In this document: in pieces, positions 40,315 through 49,066 of the stretch | How the letters are laid out: each line of letters begins with the position of its first letter | How positions within the stretch are numbered: position 1 is the first letter of the stretch | Source: Christensenellaceae bacterium | Lineage (GTDB): Bacteria > Bacillota > Clostridia > Christensenellales > Aristaeellaceae | Direction: 5' to 3' | Assembly (NCBI GenBank): GCA_020025205.1 | Contig: JAHHSO010000001.1 | Location: 1-64,000, forward strand | DNA length: 64,000 nt | Position numbers and translations under genes: made by a program | The notes under the pieces: model-generated | Databases searched by the model: none | Seen by the model: the letters and a program-made list of their open reading frames with translations, nothing else | Told to the model about the DNA's origin: nothing

Positions 40315-43155
40315 TTATAGATGGACTGCTTTTTGCAGGACGGGCTGAAGAAACTGTCCTGTGTAGCTTTCTTTACAGCCGGCGATGTCTTCCGGCGTGC
40401 CTTCACACACGAGCGTGCCGCCGCCGCTTCCGCCCTCCGGGCCAAGATCGATCACATAGTCACAGGCTTTAATGACGTCCAGATTGTGCTCGATAATCAG
40501 CACGGAATTTCCGCCTTCGGACAGGCGGCGCAGAACGCCGACCAGCCGTTCACAGTCGGCCATGTGCAGGCCGGTTGTCGGCTCATCCAGCACATAGAAT
40601 GTGCGCCCCGTAGCCGTTTTGGACAGTTCCGTGGCCAGCTTGATGCGCTGAGCTTCGCCGCCGGAGAGCGTTGTAGAGGGCTGACCAAGGCGAATGTAGC
40701 CCAGGCCAACGTCCGCAAGCGTTTGCAGCTTACGGGCGATACGTGGATAGGCAGAGAAAAAATCAAGCGCTTCTTCCACTGTCATATCCAGCACATCGGC
40801 AATGGATTTCCCCTTATAGAGCACTTCCAGCGTCTCACGATTATAGCGTTTGCCTTTGCACACTTCGCATGGAACGTAAATATCTGCAAGGAAATGCATT
40901 TCGATACGGAGAATGCCGTCGCCAGAACAGGCTTCGCATCGTCCGCCGCGCACGTTGAAGGAAAAACGGCTCTCCTTGTAACCGCGCGCTTTGGCTTCCG
41001 GCGTGGAGGAAAAGACTTTGCGGATCAGGTCGAATACTCCGGTATATGTTGCCGGATTGCTGCGCGGTGTGCGGCCGATGGGGGATTGGTCGATAGCGAT
41101 GACCTTGTCCAGCTGCTCCAGGCCGTCGATGCCGTCACAGGCACCGGGGCGCGTGTGCGCGCGGTTGAGATCGCGCTGAAGGGTCTTATAAAGGATCTCG
41201 TTGACCAGCGTAGATTTTCCGCTGCCAGATACGCCTGTCACAACAGCCATAACCCCCAGAGGGATATTGACGGTGAGATTTTTCAGGTTGTTTGCCCGCG
41301 CTCCGCGCACAGCCAGCCAGCCGGAGGGCTTTTTGCGCATCTTGGGCAGCGGGATGGAGCGTCGCCCGGAAAGATACGCGCCGGTCACTGATTCGGGACA
41401 GGCCATGATCTCTTCGGCTGTGCCCTGCGCGACGAGATATCCGCCGTGTTCACCGGCGCCGGGACCGATATCCACAATCTGGTCGGCAGCGCGCATGGTA
41501 TCCTCATCGTGTTCGACAACGATCACGGTGTTGCCGATGTCGCGCAGGTGTTTGAGGGTCTCAATCAGGCGGGCATTATCGCGCTGATGCAGGCCGATGG
41601 ACGGTTCATCCAGAATATAGAGGACGCCCACGAGGCTGGAGCCGATTTGGGTGGCCAGACGGATGCGCTGAGCTTCGCCGCCCGAGAGCGTTCCAGCCGA
41701 GCGGGAAAGCGTCAGATAATCAAGACCAACATCGGAAAGAAAACGAAGACGTGCGCAGATTTCCTTGAGTATAGGCGCAGCGATCATGGTGTCCTTTTCG
41801 CCAAACGATAGGGAAGAGAAGAACGCGCTTGCTTCCGATACGGACAGGTCGGAAACTTCCGCGATGGATTTTCCGCCCACAGTGACTGCCAGAATTTCAG
41901 GACGCAGACGGCGGCCGTGGCAGCTTGGGCAGGGCGTTTGACTCATCAGAGAATCATAGTGCGCCTTGACGGATTCGCTCTGAGTTTCAGCGGCGCGACG
42001 TTCTGTCGTCGGGATAACGCCCTCAAACGGCGCAGTGAACGTGCGCTCATCGCCATTGGGGCGGACGTAATGGATGGTCAGGGGTTCGCCTTTCGTGCCG
42101 TAGAGGATGACGTTTAACGCTTCGTCAGACAGTTCAGACAGCGGGGTATCCATTGAAAAGCCGTATTTTTGGGACAGGGCTTCAAAGAACATGCCCGCCT
42201 GCGATCCGCTTTCCAGATTGCTCCAGCCCATCACGGCAAATGGACCGTCGCGCAGCGATTTTTTCCAGTCTGGTACAATGAGGTCAGGGTCGATTTTCAT
42301 TAAAACACCCAGTCCTGAACAGGTCGGACAGGCACCAAAAGGACTGTTGAAGGAGAAGGAACGCGGGGCAAGTTCTTCAATGGAAATGCCGCAGTCCGGA
42401 CAGGCCAGATTCTGAGAGAAAAGCATTTCCTGTTCACCGGGACCGATGTCCAAAAGTACAATGCCGCCGGAGAGCGCAAGAGCGGTTTCAAGAGAGTCTG
42501 ACAGGCGGGAGCGAATGCCCTCGCGCAGAATCAGGCGGTCTACGACAACTTCGATGGTGTGCTTTTTCTGCTTGGCAAGCGGCGGAACATCGGCTGCATC
42601 GTGGAGTTCACCGTCTACGCGGACGCGGATAAAGCCCTGTTTGACGATGCTTTGCAGAATTTTGGCATGTTCCCCTTTCTTGCCGCGAACGAGCGGCGCC
42701 AACAGCTGAAGGCGTGTACGATCGGGCAGAGAGAGAATCTGATCGACCATCTGATCGACCGTCTGCCTGGAAATTTCCCGGCCGCATTTGGGGCAGTGCG
42801 GCACGCCGACGCGCGCATAGAGCAGGCGCAGATAATCGTGAATTTCTGTGACTGTGCCGACCGTGGAGCGCGGATTCTTGCTGGTGGTCTTCTGGTCAAT
42901 GGAAATGGCCGGGGACAAGCCGTCGATAGCATCGACATCGGGTTTTTCCATTTGTCCCAAAAACTGGCGCGCGTAAGCTGACAGCGATTCCACGTAGCGG
43001 CGTTGTCCCTCGGCGTAGAGCGTATCAAACGCGAGGGAGGATTTGCCGCCGCCGGAAAGGCCGGTCAATACGATGAGTTTGTTTCGTGGAAGGGTCAGAT
43101 CAATGTTTTTCAAGTTGTTCTGACGCGCACCGCGGATGACGATATTTTCCTGCAT
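40315..43155 (-). CDS. uvrA: Excinuclease ABC subunit UvrA
   Basis: A 946-aa nucleotide excision repair ATPase that scans DNA for damage together with UvrB. Two ABC modules are present: the first Walker A is GLSGGGKSSLAFDTLYAEGQ (about 31-50; the usual GSGKS is GGGKS here), the second GVSGSGKSTLVNEILY (about 640). Both signatures LSGGEAQRIRLA and LSGGEAQRIKLA are intact, as are zinc-binding pairs CPKCG, CPDCG/CPTC and CEAC/CEVC. Length is normal. ATG at 43155 with AAAGGAG. It follows uvrB by 83 bases in the same orientation, and an IS remnant begins 28 bases after its stop codon. Confidence 0.97.
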   Translation of the reverse strand: MQENIVIRGARQNNLKNIDLTLPRNKLIVLTGLSGGGKSSLAFDTLYAEGQRRYVESLSAYARQFLGQMEKPDVDAIDGLSPAISIDQKTTSKNPRSTVGTVTEIHDYLRLLYARVGVPHCPKCGREISRQTVDQMVDQILSLPDRTRLQLLAPLVRGKKGEHAKILQSIVKQGFIRVRVDGELHDAADVPPLAKQKKHTIEVVVDRLILREGIRSRLSDSLETALALSGGIVLLDIGPGEQEMLFSQNLACPDCGISIEELAPRSFSFNSPFGACPTCSGLGVLMKIDPDLIVPDWKKSLRDGPFAVMGWSNLESGSQAGMFFEALSQKYGFSMDTPLSELSDEALNVILYGTKGEPLTIHYVRPNGDERTFTAPFEGVIPTTERRAAETQSESVKAHYDSLMSQTPCPSCHGRRLRPEILAVTVGGKSIAEVSDLSVSEASAFFSSLSFGEKDTMIAAPILKEICARLRFLSDVGLDYLTLSRSAGTLSGGEAQRIRLATQIGSSLVGVLYILDEPSIGLHQRDNARLIETLKHLRDIGNTVIVVEHDEDTMRAADQIVDIGPGAGEHGGYLVAQGTAEEIMACPESVTGAYLSGRRSIPLPKMRKKPSGWLAVRGARANNLKNLTVNIPLGVMAVVTGVSGSGKSTLVNEILYKTLQRDLNRAHTRPGACDGIDGLEQLDKVIAIDQSPIGRTPRSNPATYTGVFDLIRKVFSSTPEAKARGYKESRFSFNVRGGRCEACSGDGILRIEMHFLADIYVPCEVCKGKRYNRETLEVLYKGKSIADVLDMTVEEALDFFSAYPRIARKLQTLADVGLGYIRLGQPSTTLSGGEAQRIKLATELSKTATGRTFYVLDEPTTGLHMADCERLVGVLRRLSEGGNSVLIIEHNLDVIKACDYVIDLGPEGGSGGGTLVCEGTPEDIAGCKESYTGQFLQPVLQKAVHL

Positions 43156-43238
43156 GGATTCTCCTTTATTGATGAAGCATGTCTTGAGGACGCTGTGAAA
43201 GGAAGCGGTAAGTCTATCGTTCCTCAAGCAGCGGAAAG

Positions 43239-45281
43239 TTATTTTCGTGTTCTCGGCTTTTTTGCCCGCCGCCGCTTGGGAAGTTCGATGATCTCTTCTT
43301 CCATCGGCTTTTTGCCCTGAAGTTCAAAGAGACGGTCGCGCAGTTTTGCAGCCAGTTCAAAGTCGAGGTTGGCGGCGGCCTGCAGCATCTTCTCCTCGGT
43401 GGAGCAGATGAGTAGGTGCAGCTCGTCCTCGCTCAACTCGTTGGGGCGCTTCTCTCTGTGTTTCTTTTCCGTTGGCGCGTGGCCGATTTCCAGGAGATCA
43501 CGGACAGATTTCATGACAGTCCTGGGGGTAATGCCGTGCGCCTCGTTGAACGCCTGCTGCAATTGACGGCGGCGCTGCGTTTCAAAGATGGCGCGTTTCA
43601 TGCTGTCCGTCATGGTATCGGCGTACATGATGACCCGGCCTTCGGCATTGCGCGCTGCGCGGCCAATGGTCTGGATCATGCTGACTTCGCTGCGCAGAAA
43701 GCCCTCTTTGTCAGCATCGAGAATAGCGACGAGCGCCACTTCCGGCAGGTCGAGACCTTCGCGCAGAAGGTTGATGCCCACAAGCACATCGAATTCGCCT
43801 AAGCGCAGGTCACGAATGATTTCCTGCCGCTCCATGGTCTGGATGTCTGAATGCAGGTAACGCACGCGGACGTTCATTTTGCTCAGGTAAGCGGTCAGAC
43901 TTTCGGCCATTTTCTTGGTAAGCGTTGTTACAAGCACACGGAAGCCTTGCGCTGTGACATTTCTGATTTCTGCATACAGGTCATCCACCTGTCCGGCTGC
44001 CGGCCGAATGGTGATTTCGGGGTCAAGCAGACCTGTAGGCCGGATGATCTGTTCGACAATCTGCCCGGCATGTTCCAGCTCATACGGTGCAGGCGTTGCG
44101 CTTACACAGATCAGCTGAGGAATGCGGCTTTCAAACTCCGAGAATGTGAGGGGACGGTTGTCAAATGCGCTTTTGAGCCGGAACCCATAATTGACGAGCG
44201 ACTCTTTGCGCGCGCGGTCGCCATTGTACATGGCGCGCACTTGGGGAAGCGTCACATGGCTTTCGTCCACAAAGACGACAAAGTCTTCCGGAAAGTAATC
44301 CAGGAGCGTATACGGTGCCTCTCCGGGCTTTCTGTTTTCAAAGTAACGGGAATAGTTTTCGATGCCTGTGCAGTAGCCTAACTCACGCAGCATTTCAATA
44401 TCATACTGTGTGCGCTGGGCAATGCGCTGGGCTTCGATCAGTTCGCCGCGAGACTTAAATTCAGCAATGCGTTCGTCCAGATCGTGCTCGATGGCTTCAA
44501 TGGCGCGGTCGATGGTTTCCCGAGGGGTGGCATAGTGCGTGGCGGGATAAATGGAGACATGCTCCAATTCCATCAGCGTGTGCCCGCTCAGCGGGTCAAT
44601 GGAAGAAATGCGGTCGATTTCATCGCCAAAGAACTCCACGCGCAGCGCACTTTTTTCGCTGCCGGCCGGAAAAATCTCCACAACATCGCCGCGAACGCGG
44701 AACGTGCAGCGGGAAAAGTCGTAATCATTGCGTTCATACTGAATATCCACCAGCCGACGGAGCAGTTCATCGCGTTCAAGCGGCATGCCCGGACGCAGAG
44801 AGATCATCATGCCTTCATATTCCTGGGGGTCGCCCATCGAATAAATGCAGGATACGGAAGACACCACGATCACGTCCCGCCGCTCACGCAGCGCGGCTGT
44901 TGCGCTGTGGCGCAGGCGGTCAATCTCCTCGTTGACGGCAGAGTCCTTTTCAATGTATGTGTCCGTTGAAGCGATGTAGGCTTCCGGCTGGTAATAGTCG
45001 TAGTAAGAGACGAAGTATTCTACGGCGCTGTCAGGGAAGAACTCGCGAAACTCTGCACAGAGCTGAGCGGCGAGGGTCTTATTGTGGGCGATGACCAGCG
45101 TTGGACGCTGGAGCCGCTCAATGACGGAAGCCATGGTGTAGGTTTTGCCTGAACCGGTAACGCCAAGCAAAACCTGACAGGGCATACCCGCCTGGACGCC
45201 TTTGGCAAGCGCTTCGATGGCCTGCGGCTGGTCGCCCTGCGGTTTAAAAGGGGACTTGAGAACGAAACGGTTTTCCTGCAT
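43239..45281 (-). CDS. uvrB: Excinuclease ABC subunit UvrB
   Basis: A 680-aa helicase-like subunit that verifies DNA damage and recruits UvrC. Walker A is GVTGSGKTYTMASVIE (about 37-52), the beta-hairpin region is YFVSYYDYYQPEAYIAS, the DEAD-like box is FVDESHVTLPQ and helicase motif VI is QTIGRAARNAEGRVIMYAD. The C-terminal UVR domain (about 625-660, EEKMLQAAANLDFELAAKLRD) and a basic tail KRRRAKKPRTRK are present. ATG at 45281 with AAGGAGG. It is transcribed first in a uvrB-uvrA operon. Confidence 0.97.
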   Translation of the reverse strand: MQENRFVLKSPFKPQGDQPQAIEALAKGVQAGMPCQVLLGVTGSGKTYTMASVIERLQRPTLVIAHNKTLAAQLCAEFREFFPDSAVEYFVSYYDYYQPEAYIASTDTYIEKDSAVNEEIDRLRHSATAALRERRDVIVVSSVSCIYSMGDPQEYEGMMISLRPGMPLERDELLRRLVDIQYERNDYDFSRCTFRVRGDVVEIFPAGSEKSALRVEFFGDEIDRISSIDPLSGHTLMELEHVSIYPATHYATPRETIDRAIEAIEHDLDERIAEFKSRGELIEAQRIAQRTQYDIEMLRELGYCTGIENYSRYFENRKPGEAPYTLLDYFPEDFVVFVDESHVTLPQVRAMYNGDRARKESLVNYGFRLKSAFDNRPLTFSEFESRIPQLICVSATPAPYELEHAGQIVEQIIRPTGLLDPEITIRPAAGQVDDLYAEIRNVTAQGFRVLVTTLTKKMAESLTAYLSKMNVRVRYLHSDIQTMERQEIIRDLRLGEFDVLVGINLLREGLDLPEVALVAILDADKEGFLRSEVSMIQTIGRAARNAEGRVIMYADTMTDSMKRAIFETQRRRQLQQAFNEAHGITPRTVMKSVRDLLEIGHAPTEKKHREKRPNELSEDELHLLICSTEEKMLQAAANLDFELAAKLRDRLFELQGKKPMEEEIIELPKRRRAKKPRTRK

Positions 45282-45315
45282 GATGGCCTCCTTACAAGGG
45301 ATTATGATTGTTCTC

Positions 45316-45344
45316 ATTATAGCATAGAAAACAGAGGGGAACAA
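45316..45344 (-). promoter_or_regulatory. Promoter of the uvrB-uvrA operon
   Basis: On the minus strand TTGTTC, a 17-base spacer and TATAAT, with the start codon about 35 bases downstream. No LexA-type box was recognised, but a search was not exhaustive. Confidence 0.55.
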
Positions 45345-45610
45345 CAGTTCTGCATGAAGAGAAATATGATCAGGAAAGGACAAAAAAAGTTTTTTGAAGA
45401 GAGATGAACATTTTTTTGCCCGGAAGACTGAAAAATGAAAATCTGGGGTTTTCAGCATGCAGAATCAGCGCCGAAAGGCCGCAGAAAGTGAATGGAGTGC
45501 AGGGTCAAAGAAGACAAAAATAATCAGATATTGCTTGAAAAAATGGTGCAAAATGGATCGAAAAGTGATATACTGGATGTAGAAAGAATATCGAAAAAGG
45601 AGCGCTTCGT

Positions 45611-45757
45611 ATGACTTCGATGTTTGTGGTGGCTGCGCTGATCGCTCTCAATATTGCTTACTTTATCTATGATGGGCAGCAGGAGCAGGCGGCGCGCCAG
45701 ATGGACGATTATCGCAGGGTTGAATTCAAAAGGGTTGTTCACAGGGACGCATATTAA
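45611..45757 (+). CDS. 48-aa single-span membrane peptide
   Basis: A small gene missed by long-frame searches. It has AAGGAG eight bases before the ATG and a TATACT box about 40 bases upstream. The peptide begins MTSMFVVAALIALNIAYFIY, a single membrane helix, followed by a polar, charged tail of 28 residues (QQEQAAR..DDYRR..). No family is recognised. It sits between the uvrB promoter and an IS fragment that begins just after its stop codon; the insertion could have replaced downstream partners, though the frame itself ends in a normal TAA. Confidence 0.55.
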   Translation: MTSMFVVAALIALNIAYFIYDGQQEQAARQMDDYRRVEFKRVVHRDAY

Positions 45758-45763
45758 CGGAAA

Positions 45764-46008
45764 AGGGGCTGTACAAAAGCCCTAACAAAGAAGCCCCGCT
45801 GGACGATTGGCACAGGAGACAACATCATACAAGCAAACGGCTGCAAAGGGAGTTCCCAATGCAGCCGTTTGCTGTTATTCCGTCATGAGCATGACACACC
45901 CATACACGGTCACGTATTCTACGCCAATCCAGCTGAAATAACAGGTGGATTGGGAAAGCATTTTAAAAATTTCAGATCCGGTATACATTTTCAATGAAGG
46001 AGTGTCAA
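45764..46008 (+). repeat. Inverted repeat copy B (IS end) flanking uvrBA
   Basis: Begins with GGGGCTGTACAAAA and is almost identical to the reverse complement of 40040-40287. On the plus strand it encodes the first 35 or so codons of the same IS1182-like transposase, then breaks off after GIHFNEGV-like sequence. Confidence 0.85.
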
Positions 46009-46692
46009 TTTTCTATCTCTTCGGCCCATGCAATCATACGGGGATCGCGCATACATTCTTTATATTCTGCTTGATCCCAACAGATAATCTGCTGCATGGT
46101 ATTTGTATTTTTCGCAGCAGGCATCAACATCAGAAAACCATAAAAGCTTTTTGCCAGCGGATAAATAAGCTCATTACAGCAGCTTTCTGGATTGACACAA
46201 AAAACATCTCTTCAAATCCATTGATGAAGCAGTAGCGGATTCCAATGTTCCAGCTGGGCATCTATGGGCGTACCCAAAGAATCGCCTGTTTTCTGCCTTG
46301 TTCCAATCCAATGAAGGCGCCATGGATGTCCAAGTCCTTATACCTTTGATAAAGCGCCTTCGTTATCCCACTCTATGGTGTTGTTCCCTTTCATTCATCG
46401 TCATTATAGCAGGAATATCTCCACCGCTCCATCATTTTTCAACACACAAAATGCAGCCGTTCTCAACACGCTGCCCATAATGGTTTTCTTCTGCTGGCGG
46501 GGCGTCAAATCCCTGTTGCTTCGCAATTCCTTCCGTTTCTATGCACGTATCATCAGGCTCTGCAATCCCCGTTTTTTCTCTTTTTTCAGCTGTTCTGTGA
46601 TGTTTCCCTGCGTATGGTGCATGTTTTTCAAAAAAACACATGAATCCGATATCTTTCGTTCCGATTTACTCTATATTAAACAAAAGCAAGGC
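46009..46692. other. Decayed DNA with remnants of minus-strand coding sequence
   Basis: No intact gene. On the minus strand short open stretches such as the one encoding WDQAEYKECMRDPRMIAWAE (near 46090-46030) look like protein but are broken by stops and frame changes. The base composition is more AT rich than its neighbours. This is probably the eroded interior of a former mobile or accessory gene next to the IS end. Confidence 0.5.
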
Positions 46693-46721
46693 TTGAATTT
46701 TATCATTCTCTGTTCTATAAT
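46693..46721 (+). promoter_or_regulatory. Promoter of the ArsR-type regulator gene
   Basis: TTGAAT, a 17-base spacer and TATAAT, 75 bases upstream of the start codon. Confidence 0.65.
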
Positions 46722-46795
46722 GAAAGCAGATGTTTATGTTTGTACATCGTTTTTGTTTCTGAATAGATGATCAATTCCAAAGGAGGTATATATTC

Positions 46796-47749
46796 ATGCT
46801 CATCAAGGCTGACGAAAGCAAGCATCTCAATCTTTCAATTAATCAGATCGAGAGACTTTGCCCCGTTGCCAAAGCACTTTCTTCCCCGATGCGCGTCAGG
46901 ATGATTGCTCTGTTGTCCACGCGTTCCATGAACGTCAACGAACTGGCAGAGGCTCTTTCCCTTCCCGTCTCTACAGCAGCGTTAAACGTGCGTCAGCTCG
47001 AAGAAGCCGGGCTGATTCAAACGGAGATCCAGCCGGGCATTCGCGGCGCAATGAAGCTCTGTTCCCGCCAGACTGACTCCGTAAGCATCCGCCTCATGCC
47101 GGAAACAGAAAATGGTGTCAATGCACTGACCCTGCACCTGCCCATCGGCAGCTATTCTTCTGCGGAGGACATTCGCCCGGACTGCGGTCTCGTTTCTGAA
47201 CATGCGTGGATCGGCGAAAGCGACCTGCCCGGCACGTTCTACCATCCCGACCGTCTGCGTGCGCAGATGCTCTGGTTCCAGTCCGGCATATTGGAATACC
47301 GCTTCTCTTTGGGCGAAGTTTCTCCGGATCAGGTCGAATGGCTGGAGTTTTCCATGGAAATTTCCTCCAATGCCCCCATGTACCGCGAAGATTTCAAGAG
47401 CGACATCTCTGCCAGCGTCAATGAGACAAAGCTGGGCACCTGGGTCAGCCCCGGAGACTACGGCGGACGCCGCGGCCGTCTCAACCCCTCCTGGTGGAGC
47501 GAAACGTGCTCGCAGTTCGGCCTTCTGAAGACCTGGCGGGTGGACAGCAAGGGCTGCACCCTGGACGGACAACCTCTCTCCTCCGTCTGCCTTTCCGATC
47601 TCCATCTTTCCGAAAGGGATTACATTTCCCTTCGCATCGGCATTGAAAAAGATGCCGACCATGTAGGCGGCATGAACCTCTTTGGGGAAAAATTTGGTGA
47701 CTATGCGCAGGGTATTGTCGTGCGCATCGGCTACGCTCAGCCTGAATAA
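46796..47749 (+). CDS. ArsR-type helix-turn-helix regulator with large C-terminal domain
   Basis: A 317-aa protein with an N-terminal winged helix of the ArsR type (about residues 20-95: VAKALSSPMRVRMIALLSTR, VNELAEALSLPVSTAALNVRQLEEAGLI). The C-terminal 220 residues form a beta-rich domain with TLHLPIGSYSSAED, VEWLEFSMEISSNAP and DYGGRRGRLNPSWWSET, as found in clostridial regulators that sit near sugar hydrolase or transporter genes, so a carbohydrate ligand is possible. A very strong AAAGGAGG site precedes the ATG. Its coding strand is unusually rich in C compared with its neighbours, and it lies in an island between IS fragments, suggesting transfer. No target gene is adjacent. Confidence 0.78.
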   Translation: MLIKADESKHLNLSINQIERLCPVAKALSSPMRVRMIALLSTRSMNVNELAEALSLPVSTAALNVRQLEEAGLIQTEIQPGIRGAMKLCSRQTDSVSIRLMPETENGVNALTLHLPIGSYSSAEDIRPDCGLVSEHAWIGESDLPGTFYHPDRLRAQMLWFQSGILEYRFSLGEVSPDQVEWLEFSMEISSNAPMYREDFKSDISASVNETKLGTWVSPGDYGGRRGRLNPSWWSETCSQFGLLKTWRVDSKGCTLDGQPLSSVCLSDLHLSERDYISLRIGIEKDADHVGGMNLFGEKFGDYAQGIVVRIGYAQPE

Positions 47750-47760
47750 AGTGCAAAAAC

Positions 47761-47895
47761 AGCGCTGTACAAAAGTCCACTTCTCAAAAATTCAGGGCGC
47801 ATAAAATAAATTCCAGCAAAAACCAAGGACAAACCTTGATTTCCTGCTGGAATTTATTTTATGCGTTTTCAGATCAATCAGTTTTTGTACCGCCC
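47761..47895. mobile_element. MITE-like palindromic element
   Basis: The ends GCGCTGTACAAAA (from 47763) and TTTTTGTACCGCCC (to 47894) match the ends of the nearby IS fragments. Between them a 21-bp perfect inverted repeat (47798-47818 and 47845-47865) encloses a further near-perfect stem (AACCAAGG/CCTTGATT). With no coding capacity and about 135 bp, it looks like a miniature element mobilised by the same transposase; it may also terminate transcription of the regulator gene. Confidence 0.6.
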
Positions 47896-47905
47896 CTCCC
47901 CTGAA

Positions 47906-48270
47906 TGTCGATGTATTCTGCAGTCAGTCGATCATCATTTGCGGCTGTTTGACAGGCGGCTTTGTGTATAGAATCTGCTGTTCACTCGGAAAATTTACAG
48001 CCAGACTGAAAATGTGTGACCATGATCATTCGATCCGGCACACCGATGGAATGAGGAACAGACAGATTAAAACACGGTAAGTTTTGCAGAATAAGGCGAG
48101 AAAAAGCGGAGTTCGCGGCAGCCCTGATGTCCGGTCATCAAAAAAATGAGCAGTTGTTCTTCTGCTGCCGGTATGATCCTTCCTGTTTTTGGGCAAAGCT
48201 AGGAAAGAAAAACAGATGGTCGATACAAATTTTGCCGCTTTTTGCCGTTTCCAATGATGACGAATGGCGA
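47906..48270. other. Intergenic region upstream of the SUF operon
   Basis: No gene, RNA or repeat could be supported in these roughly 365 bases. A TATAAT box at about 48281 probably belongs to the SUF operon promoter; its -35 box is weak. Confidence 0.4.
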
Positions 48271-48338
48271 AAATAAGTGTATAATAGAAATCGCGCCGTT
48301 ATACTGCGCGTGGAAAACCGACAGGAGGATTACAGGTT

Positions 48339-49064
48339 ATGTTGGAATTACGCGGCGTCGGCTATGAAGCGGACGACGGAAAAGAAATATTAAAAGACAT
48401 CAATTTGAAGATTGACGACCGTTTTGTCGCAATCACTGGCCCCAACGGCGGCGGAAAGTCCACATTGGCCAAGGTCATTGTGGGCATTGCGCAGCCGACA
48501 TCCGGTCAGATTCTGCTGGATGGAGAGGACGTAACCAATCTGTCCATCACAGAGCGTGCCCGCTGCGGCATCAGCTATGCATTTCAGCAGCCGGTGCGCT
48601 TCAAGGGGCTGCGTGTACGTGACCTTCTGACTCTTGCGGCCGGCAAGGACACCAAGGTGACAGATGCCTGCCAGTATCTGTCTGAAGTGGGACTGTGCGC
48701 ACATGATTACATCGACCGGGAGCTGAACGACAGCCTTTCCGGCGGCGAACTCAAGCGCATTGAAATCGCCATGGTGCTGGCACGCGGTACGAAGCTGAGC
48801 ATTTTTGACGAACCGGAGGCGGGCATTGATTTGTGGAGCTTTCAGAATCTGATTCGCGTGTTTGAAAAGATGTATCAGCAGACGCGCGGCAGCATCCTCA
48901 TTATCAGCCATCAGGAGCGTATTCTGAATATTGCAGACAAGATCATATACCTGAAGGGCGGCCGGGTAGAAAAGTATGGCGACAGGGAGAGCATCCTGCC
49001 GGGGCTGCTTGGTACAAGCAGCCGTGCAGCCTGCCCGGTGCTGACAGAAAAAATGGAGGGCTGA
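48339..49064 (+). CDS. sufC: SufC-type Fe-S cluster assembly ATPase
   Basis: A 241-aa ABC ATPase that drives the SufB scaffold in iron-sulphur cluster assembly. Walker A is GPNGGGKSTLAKVIVG (about 34-49), the Q-loop is YAFQQP, the signature is SLSGGELKRIEIAMVLARG and Walker B is LSIFDEPEAGIDLWSF, the last being diagnostic for SufC. A switch His is in IISHQER. The ATG at 48339 has AGGAGG upstream. It is followed two bases after its stop codon by a SufB-type gene; no sufS, sufU or second scaffold gene is present. Confidence 0.92.
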   Translation: MLELRGVGYEADDGKEILKDINLKIDDRFVAITGPNGGGKSTLAKVIVGIAQPTSGQILLDGEDVTNLSITERARCGISYAFQQPVRFKGLRVRDLLTLAAGKDTKVTDACQYLSEVGLCAHDYIDRELNDSLSGGELKRIEIAMVLARGTKLSIFDEPEAGIDLWSFQNLIRVFEKMYQQTRGSILIISHQERILNIADKIIYLKGGRVEKYGDRESILPGLLGTSSRAACPVLTEKMEG

Positions 49065-49066
49065 GC

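Noticed and set aside
40040..46008. Intact composite transposon around uvrBA
   Set aside because: Neither IS copy has a complete transposase, and no matching target duplications were seen, so only remnants can be claimed.
45945..46770. Several plus-strand frames of 60-130 codons upstream of the ArsR-type gene
   Set aside because: They lack ribosome binding sites, overlap each other and lie in decayed DNA.
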